Shown: positions 1-5,518 of the stretch, in pieces
How positions within the stretch are numbered: the stretch's first letter is position 1
Layout of the letters: each line of letters opens with the position of its first letter
Assembly (NCBI GenBank): GCA_026386995.1
Contig: JAPLMO010000405.1
Span: 1 to 5,709, forward strand
Source: Planctomycetota bacterium
Lineage (GTDB): Bacteria; Planctomycetota; Phycisphaerae; FEN-1346
Length of the DNA: 5,709 nt
Direction: 5' to 3'
Notes under the pieces: model-generated
Databases searched by the model: none
What the model was told of the DNA's origin: nothing
Seen by the model: only the letters and a program-made list of their open reading frames with translations
Program-made: the position numbers and the translations under genes

Positions 1-2420
1 AGGTCGCCCGCCTTCTCTTCGCCGCGCGCGCCCAGGATCTTGGCGGCGGCCTCCCATGCCTTCCTTGCGTCTTCCTGGCGGCTGAGGCGCCAGTAGGCGT
101 CGCCCAGGTGGTCCCAGAGAACGGCGTCGAGGTCGGGGGCCGCCTTTGTGGCGTCCTGGAGCATGCGGACGGCCTCTTCAAACTTGCCCCCTTTATACAT
201 AACCCAGCCCAGGCTGTCGAGATAGGCGGGGCTTTCCGGGCTCGACTTGAGGGCCGCGCGGATCAACTGCTCGGCCTTGTCGAGGTTCCTGCCGCGGTCG
301 GCCCACATGTATCCGAGGTCGTTGTTGGACGGGGCGTGGTCGGGCTTCTTCTGGAGGATGCGCTGGAGTTCCTGCTCGGCGGCGGCCAGGTCGCCCATCT
401 CGGAATAGACGCCGGCCAGGGCGTACCGCCACTCGATGTTCTCCGGGTTGGCGGCCAGGGCGGTCTTGAGTTCGGTGGCGGCGTCGTTGAACTTCTTCTG
501 GCCGGCCAAGGCCAGCGCCAGCAGCAGCCGCACGTCGTGGGCCTCCGGGCGATCGGCCAGCATGCCGCGCGCCAGTTTCTCGGCCTCGTCAAACCTCTTC
601 TGCCTGTAGCGGACTTCGGCCCGGATGGCCCGCGCGGCCAATGAATCGGCCTCGATGGCCAGCGCCTCGCCGGCGGCCTCGTCGGCCGCCTCCAGGTCGC
701 CTTTCTGAAGACCGACCGCCGCCAACTGAATGTAGCCTTGCGCCTCTTTCGGGAACCGGGCCAGGAGGCTCTTGAGTTCCTTTTCGGCTTCGGCCAACTC
801 GCCCGTCCGTGCCAGAAGGCCGGCCAGCAGATACCGCGTGGGCTTGTCGTCGGGCGCGGTCTGCCGCGCGATGCGGTACTGGACCATGGCCTCGCCGGGG
901 CGGTCCAGGTACTCCAGGAGCATGCCCATCTTGCGGTGGAAGACCGGGATGTCCAGGCCGGCCTTGAAGGCGGCTTCGTAGACGGCCAGGGCGTCGGCGG
1001 GGCGCTGGGCATCGATGAGCAGGTCCGCCTTGCGCGAGTAGGCGATGGCGGCCTTGGGCTGGCGCAGAAGGGCCTTTTCGTAGAGCGCGATGGCGTCGTC
1101 GCGGCGCTTGGCCGTTTCGGCCAGCATGCCGACGAGGATGAACGCGCCGTAGTTCTTCTTGTCGTCCGTCACCAGCCGCAGGGCCTCCTGGTAGACCGCC
1201 GCGGGGTCCTTCAGCCCCTCGATCAGTTGTGCGCCGCGGACGAGGATGGCGGCGTCGGCCGGGGCGCCCGAGATGGCGACCGCCAGGGCCTCGATGGCCT
1301 CGACGGGCCGGTTGGCCTGGACCTGAAGTTCGGCCAGTTTCAGGGCGGCGGCGACGCTCGGCCCCTGCGAGGCATCCGTCCCGACGCTCAGTTCGCCGTA
1401 CAGCCGCGCGGCGTCGTCCTTGCGTCCGAACGATTCATAGAACCCGGCCAGTTGGAAGGCGAGCATGCGGTTGTCGGGCGACTTCTTGTGGGCGGCCTCG
1501 AGGTCGGCTACGACGCCCTCGGGGTTGCCCTCGGCGCGGTAGACCTCGGCGAGGCGCTGGTAGCCCTCGGAACTGTCCGGCCGCGCGTCCATCGCTCTGC
1601 GGGCCACCTCGCGTGCGGCGGAAAAGTTCTTCTGCTGAACGTAGGCGTGGCACAGATGGCCGAGCACTTCGTAGTGGTCGGGCCGCGCGGCAAGGATTTC
1701 CTTCAGCAGCGTCACGGCCTTCTCGTTGTCGCCGCGCAGCAGGTAGAGGCGGCCGAGGGTCTCCTTCACCTGCAACTGGCCGCGGTAGATCATGAAGAGT
1801 TCGGCGTAGCGCTGGAAGTAGGCCTGCGGCTCGCGGATCTCCTCGATCAGGGCCTCGTAGCGGGCGATGGCGCCGTCGACGTCGCCGAGTTCGTTCGACA
1901 CCTGGGCCAGGTGATACGAGCCGAGGATGAGGAAAGCGGTGCCCCTGGACGCGACGGCCACGAGTTTGGTCAGAAGGTCGCGGGCGAACTTCAGGTTGCC
2001 GGCGTTGCGGGCGACGCGGGCGCGGTAGTACAGCGCCGCGGGATCGTCCGGCGCCAGTTTCAGGGCCTTGTCGAGCGCCTTGGTGGCTTCGGGAACGTTG
2101 CCGGCGTCGTAAAGCGAGAGGCCGAGGTAAAGCCAGACGTAACTGACGCCGGGCGCCAGTTCGGCCGCCTGCTTGAACTCCTTGGCCGCCAGGGCATGCC
2201 CGCCGGAGACCGCCAGGAGGCGTCCGCGGACATAGTGGCGAAGCGACTGGGCGATGAGGTCCGGGCCGGGAACCTCCGGGGCGGGCGTCTCGGCGGCACA
2301 GGAGCGCGGGCCGGGATTGGCCGCCGCCGGGGCAGGCGCCGGCGCTTCTTCGGCCGCCGAGGCCGCCGCGGCCGTGACCAGCAGGACGGCCGCCAGGATT
2401 TCAGCCCACAGGATTCGCAT
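1..2420 (-). CDS. Exported tetratricopeptide-repeat protein, 3' end outside window
   Basis: The frame reads 806 codons from an ATG at 2420 with no stop before the window edge. The start is supported by AAGAGG seven bases upstream. Residues 1-23 look like a signal peptide: a short start with Arg2, a hydrophobic Leu/Ala/Val run and an Ala-Ser-Ala type cleavage site, although Glu7 inside it is slightly odd. An Ala/Pro-rich linker follows to about residue 53. From about residue 60 the protein is a succession of roughly 34-residue helical repeats with TPR spacing of Gly, Tyr, Ala and Pro (for example around 85-125, 225-280, 285-315). The last part is best conserved: NNDLGYM near 705 and LWDHLGDAYW at 768-777, as in the C-terminal region of many bacterial TPR proteins, so little is probably missing. 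TPR domains are protein-binding scaffolds. The partner and role are unknown, and I see no enzyme domain. It is likely periplasmic or envelope-associated. It lies 177 bases downstream of hisG across a palindromic repeat, so it need not share hisG's transcript. Confidence 0.88.
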   Translation of the reverse strand, partial: MRILWAEILAAVLLVTAAAASAAEEAPAPAPAAANPGPRSCAAETPAPEVPGPDLIAQSLRHYVRGRLLAVSGGHALAAKEFKQAAELAPGVSYVWLYLGLSLYDAGNVPEATKALDKALKLAPDDPAALYYRARVARNAGNLKFARDLLTKLVAVASRGTAFLILGSYHLAQVSNELGDVDGAIARYEALIEEIREPQAYFQRYAELFMIYRGQLQVKETLGRLYLLRGDNEKAVTLLKEILAARPDHYEVLGHLCHAYVQQKNFSAAREVARRAMDARPDSSEGYQRLAEVYRAEGNPEGVVADLEAAHKKSPDNRMLAFQLAGFYESFGRKDDAARLYGELSVGTDASQGPSVAAALKLAELQVQANRPVEAIEALAVAISGAPADAAILVRGAQLIEGLKDPAAVYQEALRLVTDDKKNYGAFILVGMLAETAKRRDDAIALYEKALLRQPKAAIAYSRKADLLIDAQRPADALAVYEAAFKAGLDIPVFHRKMGMLLEYLDRPGEAMVQYRIARQTAPDDKPTRYLLAGLLARTGELAEAEKELKSLLARFPKEAQGYIQLAAVGLQKGDLEAADEAAGEALAIEADSLAARAIRAEVRYRQKRFDEAEKLARGMLADRPEAHDVRLLLALALAGQKKFNDAATELKTALAANPENIEWRYALAGVYSEMGDLAAAEQELQRILQKKPDHAPSNNDLGYMWADRGRNLDKAEQLIRAALKSSPESPAYLDSLGWVMYKGGKFEEAVRMLQDATKAAPDLDAVLWDHLGDAYWRLSRQEDARKAWEAAAKILGARGEEKAGD

Positions 2421-2450
2421 GAGCGTGCCTCTTACCGCCACCCGCTCCGT

Positions 2451-2580
2451 ACGTGTTTAGCGCTGTCATTCTGAGGCCCCGTTTACGGGGCCGAAGAATC
2501 TCGCCGTTCGTGCGGCCGAGATTCTTCACTCGCTCTCGCTCGCTCAGAATGACAATTCTTGCCTAGCACGCTAAACATGT
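2451..2580. repeat. Nested palindromic intergenic repeat (REP/MITE-like)
   Basis: This fills most of the 177-base gap between hisG and the TPR gene. There are four layers of symmetry. The outer arms 2451-2462 and 2569-2580 match at 11 of 12 bases and include TGTTTAGCG/CGCTAAACA. The middle arms TGTCATTCTGAG (2464-2475) and CTCAGAATGACA (2543-2554) are perfect. Inside them sit a hairpin GGCCCCGT-TT-ACGGGGCC (2475-2492 region) and a second hairpin with perfect 11-bp arms GAAGAATCTCG (2493-2503) and CGAGATTCTTC (2517-2527). A pyrimidine-rich CTCGCT run (2530-2544) is unpaired. There is no coding potential that I trust and no T-run on the minus-strand side, so it is not a classic intrinsic terminator, though the RNA would be highly structured. 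I recall TGTCATTCTGAG/GAAGAATCTCG motifs as common intergenic repeats in environmental bacteria, but cannot verify this here. Confidence 0.8.
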
Positions 2581-2597
2581 GCCCCGCTCCAGTATAC

Positions 2598-3551
2598 TCA
2601 GTGAACGACCTTGTTCAGGGGATACACGATTATTCCGGTCGCCCCGGCTCGTTTCAACTGGGGAACGAGTTCGCGTTCCGTGGCGGCGGGGAGGATGACC
2701 TCGACGGCAACCCATCCGCCCTCGGCCAGGCCGCTGATGGTCGGGCTGCGTTCGGCGGGGAGGATTTTCTTGATGCGGTTGTTCCAGTCGTCGAGTTTGA
2801 CGTTCATCTTCAGGCCGACCATTTCCTTGGCGTTGATCGCCCCCTGGATGAGCATCGCCAGGTTCTCGACCTTAGCCCGTTTCCACAGGTCCTTCCACGC
2901 GGCATGGTTGGCGATCAGTTGCGTGTTGGATGGCATGACGGTATCGATGATGCGGAGCCGATGAGCCCGCAGGCTGCTTCCGGTCTCGGTCACGTCGACG
3001 ATGGCGTCAACGCCGCGTGCCTTGACGGCTTCGGCGTCCAGGTCTGCGGCGTCCGCCGCCTCCCCCGTGGCCTGCTCAAGTGCAGGCTTGATCTCTGTCG
3101 CGCCCCACGAGAACTCGACCTTGACGCCCTTGACGCCTTTTTCCTTGAAGTACTTTTCCGTGACCTTCACCAGTTCGGTGACGACCCGGCCGCCCGCGAG
3201 GTCCTCGGGTTTCTTGACGCTGCTTCCCTCGGGGACCGCGAGGATCCAGCGCACCCTGGCCATGCTCGCCTTGGCGTAGATCAAGTCGCAGACCACGTGG
3301 ACCTTCGAGGCGTTCTCGGCGATCCAGTCCTGGCCCGTCAGGCCGGCGTCCAGGGCCCCCAGTTCGACGTAACGGCTCATTTCCTGGGCGCGGAGCATGA
3401 TGATCTCGATTTCGGGGTCGTCTATGCGCGGCTCGTAGGACCGCTCGGAGACGCGGATCTCATAGCCGGCCCGGGCCATGAGGTCCAGAGTGGCCTTTTC
3501 GAGGCTTCCCTTGGGCAGGCCCAGTTTCAGGACTTTCGGTGCTGGCGTCAT
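2598..3551 (-). CDS. hisG: ATP phosphoribosyltransferase, long form (HisG)
   Basis: HisG catalyses the first step of histidine biosynthesis, joining ATP and PRPP to give phosphoribosyl-ATP, in the cytoplasm. The 317-residue product starts with the family N-terminus [13 protein letters not shown] (9-21) and contains the substrate-domain stretch [11 protein letters not shown] (67-77). The PRPP-binding motif is [15 protein letters not shown] at 182-196. Residues about 240-317, ending in [11 protein letters not shown], form the C-terminal ACT-like regulatory domain. Its presence marks the long form, which in the family is feedback-inhibited by histidine and does not need HisZ. The start at 3551 has GAGG six bases upstream. 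An Ala/Glu/Asp-rich segment of about 20-24 residues (156-180) separates the FSWGATEIK strand from the PRPP motif and is longer than I expect for the family. No other his gene is in view, and palindromic repeats flank the gene on both sides. Confidence 0.96.
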   Translation of the reverse strand: MTPAPKVLKLGLPKGSLEKATLDLMARAGYEIRVSERSYEPRIDDPEIEIIMLRAQEMSRYVELGALDAGLTGQDWIAENASKVHVVCDLIYAKASMARVRWILAVPEGSSVKKPEDLAGGRVVTELVKVTEKYFKEKGVKGVKVEFSWGATEIKPALEQATGEAADAADLDAEAVKARGVDAIVDVTETGSSLRAHRLRIIDTVMPSNTQLIANHAAWKDLWKRAKVENLAMLIQGAINAKEMVGLKMNVKLDDWNNRIKKILPAERSPTISGLAEGGWVAVEVILPAATERELVPQLKRAGATGIIVYPLNKVVH

Positions 3552-3560
3552 GTGATGCCT

Positions 3561-3580
3561 CAGTTATATAGTATTTAGCG
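3561..3580 (-). promoter_or_regulatory. Possible AT-rich promoter element before hisG
   Basis: A short AT-rich island in otherwise GC-rich DNA lies just upstream of the hisG Shine-Dalgarno site. On the minus strand it offers TACTAT (3573-3568) or TATATA (3570-3565) as a -10-like box. No credible -35 hexamer is seen at 16-18 bases, and the resulting leader would be only about 10-15 bases. The position between the large palindrome and hisG makes a hisG promoter plausible but unproven. Confidence 0.22.
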
Positions 3581-3587
3581 TAGAGCG

Positions 3588-3687
3588 CCGGGTGGCATGG
3601 TCACGCTGTTGCGTGACCATGCGCCTCGAACGGCGCCTGGCCCGTCACTGCGACATGGTCACGCAACAGCGTGACCATGCCACCCGG
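3588..3687. repeat. Perfect 34-bp inverted repeat with self-palindromic arms
   Basis: The arms 3588-3621 and 3654-3687 are exact reverse complements over 34 bases, separated by 32 bases. Each arm is itself a hairpin: CATGGTCACGC at 3596-3606 pairs with GCGTGACCATG at 3611-3621 across TGTT, and the right arm repeats this at 3654-3664 and 3669-3679 across AACA. The spacer holds a small GCGCC/GGCGC stem. The element fills most of the 157-base gap between the endonuclease III-like gene and hisG. It can form either one long stem or two side-by-side hairpins. Six Ts follow the right arm on the plus strand (3688-3693), which resembles a terminator for plus-strand transcription, yet no plus-strand gene precedes it. 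A mobile non-coding repeat is the simplest reading. A regulator-binding site is an alternative. Confidence 0.85.
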
Positions 3688-3708
3688 TTTTTTGCGTGCG
3701 GCGCCATT

Positions 3709-4509
3709 TCAGCGGCGCTTCTTGCCTTTGTTCTTACTTGTGCTCTTGGCTGCGCTCTTGGCGGGCTTCTTCGCCGGAGCGGATTTCTCAGGCGCGGCGG
3801 CCTCGGCCTTCTTGGCCCGGGCCTTGCCGCGCGGAGGCAACGTCGCCGACGGGCACATCCTGAAGACCGCGCACCCGACGCAAACGGACTGGGGTGCCGT
3901 GCATTGGTCTTCGGCCAGGCGTTTGATGGCCCAGTGCAACTCATACGCGCGGTTGGCCTTGACGGCCCGCTCAAGGAGGGCCTGCATCTCGGCCTCCGAG
4001 TGGCTCGACGGGTCGAGAACGCCCAGGCGGCCCAGCGTGCGCGCCACGTCCAGGTCGACCGGGAAGGCGTGGGCCCCCGTGCAGTCGCGGGTCAGGACGG
4101 CCGCAAGGAACGGACGCACGTCTTCCAGTTTCTCGAAGTACGCCCGGGCCTCGACCTTGCCCATTTCATGGAGAAAATCCCAGACCATGCTGTTGAACTG
4201 CTTGAAGACCTGGTCGAGGATGCGCGGCATGACGCGGGCCTTCTGGCCCGAGCGCGGGAAGTTGACGCCGAGGACCTCGCGAATCTCGCGGGGCCGGCTG
4301 ACGCGGAGATCGTTTAAGTCGACGAAGTGGCGGCGGATGCGGCCCATGGCATGCTCCACCTGCTCGCTCGTGGCCTCTTCCGACAGGATCGTCCGCAGCG
4401 CGTGCTCCACGGGGTGGGTGATCGCCACGGGCGGCGGCGGACCGTAGCGGCGCCGCAGTGCCAGTCGGATTTTTTCAAGGCGTCTTACTTTGTCGGCAAA
4501 ATGTGGCAT
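3709..4509 (-). CDS. Endonuclease III-like (HhH-GPD) Fe-S protein with lysine-rich tail
   Basis: The 266-residue product resembles the endonuclease III/HhH-GPD DNA glycosylase superfamily, which removes damaged bases in excision repair. Seen features: an N-terminal helical segment with LRTILSEEATSEQ (38-50), which matches the family's early helix; FPVDLDVARTLGRLG (149-163), matching the region around the catalytic aspartate (Asp152); and cysteines 203, 210, 213 and 219 in C-X6-C-X2-C-X5-C spacing, as in the endonuclease III 4Fe-4S loop. The expected LPGVGxKTA hairpin with its catalytic lysine is replaced by LEDVRPFLAA (128-137), so AP-lyase activity is doubtful. Residues about 228-266 are a Lys/Ala/Ser/Pro tail like histone H1 tails, probably disordered and DNA-binding. 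The start is supported by GAGGT six bases upstream. It lies 9 bases after rbfA and so is probably in its operon. The precise substrate is unknown; it may be a structural or monofunctional relative. Confidence 0.78.
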   Translation of the reverse strand: MPHFADKVRRLEKIRLALRRRYGPPPPVAITHPVEHALRTILSEEATSEQVEHAMGRIRRHFVDLNDLRVSRPREIREVLGVNFPRSGQKARVMPRILDQVFKQFNSMVWDFLHEMGKVEARAYFEKLEDVRPFLAAVLTRDCTGAHAFPVDLDVARTLGRLGVLDPSSHSEAEMQALLERAVKANRAYELHWAIKRLAEDQCTAPQSVCVGCAVFRMCPSATLPPRGKARAKKAEAAAPEKSAPAKKPAKSAAKSTSKNKGKKRR

Positions 4510-4515
4510 GGTAAG

Positions 4516-4520
4516 ACCTC
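4516..4520 (-). promoter_or_regulatory. Shine-Dalgarno site overlapping the rbfA stop codon
   Basis: GAGGT lies six bases before the ATG of the endonuclease III-like gene. Its first two bases are the last two bases of the rbfA TGA stop (4521-4519). This fixes the start at 4509 and suggests that ribosomes ending on rbfA help initiation on the next gene. Confidence 0.6.
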
Positions 4521-5073
4521 ACTCCTTCGGCTCATCCCCGCCCAGCCTCTCGTCCGGCGACGGTTCCGACAATTCACGGACCTCGCCCGGCCGCCGCGGG
4601 GCCTCGGGCCACGACGGCGCCGGCGGCTCGAGCGGGACCGGCGGCGATTCCTCCACTTCCGGCAACTCGGTCGCCGGTTCGATGCCGCGGCGGATTCGGT
4701 CCTCCCGGTTCGCCTCGTCCTCGGCCCGCGCCTTGGCTATAAGCGCGCCGAGGGCAACCGACCGCTTCACCGACTCGTCCACGTGGAACCGCAGGGTCGG
4801 GATGAACCGCAACGTCAGCGCCCCGGCCACTTTCTCCTGGATCCGCCCGTGCGCGTGGCGAATCGCCCGGAAACACTCTTCCTGCGCGCGCGGCTCGCCC
4901 ATGATGGAGACGCGCACGTCGGCGAACCGGAGGTCGGGCGAAATGTCCACCCCGGTCACCGTCACCAGAGTCAGGCGCGGATCGTTCAGTCCCGTGACCA
5001 GTTCCTTGGAGACGACTTCCTGGATGACACTGGCCACCCGGAGGAGCCGCCTGCCCTTGGCGCCGCCGCTCAT
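4519..5073 (-). CDS. rbfA: Ribosome-binding factor A (RbfA) with extended C-terminal tail
   Basis: RbfA binds the immature 30S ribosomal subunit and assists 16S rRNA 5'-end maturation; in known bacteria it is needed for growth in the cold. The 184-residue product has the KH-like family core in residues 8 to about 115: RVASVIQEVVSKEL (12-25), the NDPRL turn (30-34), VTGVDISPDLRFADVRVSI (39-57, apart from small differences) and LRFIPTLRFHVDESV (88-102). Typical members are about 120-135 residues. Here about 55-65 extra residues (from about 120) form a charged then Pro/Glu-rich tail, likely disordered. The ATG at 5073 has AGAGGA five bases upstream, overlapping the DUF503 stop. The infB-DUF503-rbfA order is conserved in many bacteria and strongly supports the call. 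Confidence 0.96.
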   Translation of the reverse strand: MSGGAKGRRLLRVASVIQEVVSKELVTGLNDPRLTLVTVTGVDISPDLRFADVRVSIMGEPRAQEECFRAIRHAHGRIQEKVAGALTLRFIPTLRFHVDESVKRSVALGALIAKARAEDEANREDRIRRGIEPATELPEVEESPPVPLEPPAPSWPEAPRRPGEVRELSEPSPDERLGGDEPKE

Positions 5074-5078
5074 CAGAG

Positions 5079-5084
5079 TCCTCT
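5079..5084 (-). promoter_or_regulatory. Shine-Dalgarno site of rbfA overlapping the DUF503 stop codon
   Basis: AGAGGA lies five bases before the rbfA ATG. Its first two bases are also the last two bases of the DUF503 TAG stop (5085-5083). This supports the rbfA start and translational coupling of the two genes. Confidence 0.65.
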
Positions 5085-5370
5085 ATAGCATTTCGACTTC
5101 GTAATCCACCAACTGCCCCTCCGGCGCCCGCCGTACGAAGTCGACGACTTTCGCCAGCACCTCGTCCGCGAACTTCCGATCGTTGGTCGCCAGGGTGACG
5201 CCCAGGATAGCCGTCTGCCTCTGGTCCAGCGCATCGACTTCGCTGACGGAGACGTTAAAACCGTTACGAATACGGTCCTTCAGGCTACGGACGACGCGGC
5301 GTTTGTCCTTCAGGCTCTGGGCGTCGCGCACGAGGATTCGCATCTGGAGAACGCCAACCACCATCGCCAT
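5083..5370 (-). CDS. DUF503 / YlxP-family small protein
   Basis: This is a 95-residue product of the DUF503 (YlxP-like) family, whose members sit between infB and rbfA in many bacteria. Its function is not firmly established; the location suggests a role in translation or ribosome assembly. The sequence shows the family landmarks: MVVGVLQMRILV at the start, SLKDKRRVVRSLKDRIRNGF (19-38), FNVSVSEVD (38-46), an ILGV..ATND strand and a VDFV..LVDYEVE end. The frame is open further upstream to an ATG at 5484, but those 38 residues do not resemble the family and cross a hairpin and a tandem DNA repeat, so I chose the ATG at 5370. The ATG at 5364 is also possible. The nearest purine-rich site (GGAAGG) is 14 bases upstream of 5370, too far for a good ribosome-binding site, so the start is less certain than the gene. 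Confidence 0.9.
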   Translation of the reverse strand: MAMVVGVLQMRILVRDAQSLKDKRRVVRSLKDRIRNGFNVSVSEVDALDQRQTAILGVTLATNDRKFADEVLAKVVDFVRRAPEGQLVDYEVEML

Positions 5371-5430
5371 CGTGTTGGGCCGAACCTTCCTTCGAATCGT
5401 AGGCAACCATTGCTTATCTGGCCAGTGCCC

Positions 5431-5467
5431 TTCGAGCCTAACCCCGAGGTTACGCTCGGGGCTCGAA
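5431..5467. repeat. Bulged GC-rich hairpin between infB and DUF503
   Basis: The inner stem CCCCGAG (5442-5448) pairs with CTCGGGG (5455-5461) across a six-base loop, and the outer stem TTCGAG (5431-5436) pairs with CTCGAA (5462-5467). Five bases (5437-5441) bulge on one side. No T-run follows in the minus direction, so an intrinsic terminator is unlikely. It may be an RNA processing or stability element, or repeat debris. Confidence 0.55.
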
Positions 5468-5476
5468 AACGCGCTG

Positions 5477-5518
5477 CCTTGCACTTTGAACTTTGAACCT
5501 TGAACTTTGCACTTTTCT
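5477..5518. repeat. Tandem 7-bp repeat, consensus C(T/C)TTG(A/C)A
   Basis: Five consecutive 7-base units read CCTTGCA, CTTTGAA, CTTTGAA, CCTTGAA, CTTTGCA (5477-5511), followed by a degenerate sixth, CTTTTCT (5512-5518). The array directly touches the infB stop codon (TAA at 5520-5518). It resembles the short tandemly repeated heptamers known from cyanobacterial and other genomes. It is non-coding with no evident function. Confidence 0.75.

Noticed and set aside
2421..2441. Upstream GTG (2441) as start of the TPR gene
   Set aside because: The ATG at 2420 has a well-spaced AAGAGG and gives a normal signal peptide; the GTG would put seven extra residues before it with no matching ribosome-binding site.
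738..2474. A 578-codon plus-strand open frame rich in Gly, Val, Leu and Ala
   Set aside because: It is antisense to the TPR gene, whose frame has a signal peptide and clear repeats. Long antisense frames are expected in high-G+C coding DNA, and its product shows no recognisable domain.
2451..2580. CRISPR array or riboswitch downstream of hisG
   Set aside because: The repeats are inverted and nested, not direct with spacers, and no known riboswitch or T-box pattern is recognised.
2559..3578. A 339-codon plus-strand open frame
   Set aside because: It is fully antisense to hisG, which is unambiguous, and has no recognisable domain.
3654..3693. Intrinsic terminator (hairpin followed by six Ts) on the plus strand
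   Set aside because: There is no plus-strand gene upstream, and the T-run is on the wrong side for the minus-strand genes. The structure is better described as part of the inverted repeat, though it could block antisense transcription.
3592..4317. A 241-codon plus-strand open frame starting in the palindrome
   Set aside because: It is antisense to the endonuclease III-like gene and its start lies in the inverted repeat; composition is that of a shadow frame.
5371..5484. N-terminal extension of the DUF503 frame
   Set aside because: The extra 38 residues do not match the family start, and cover a hairpin and part of the heptamer array.
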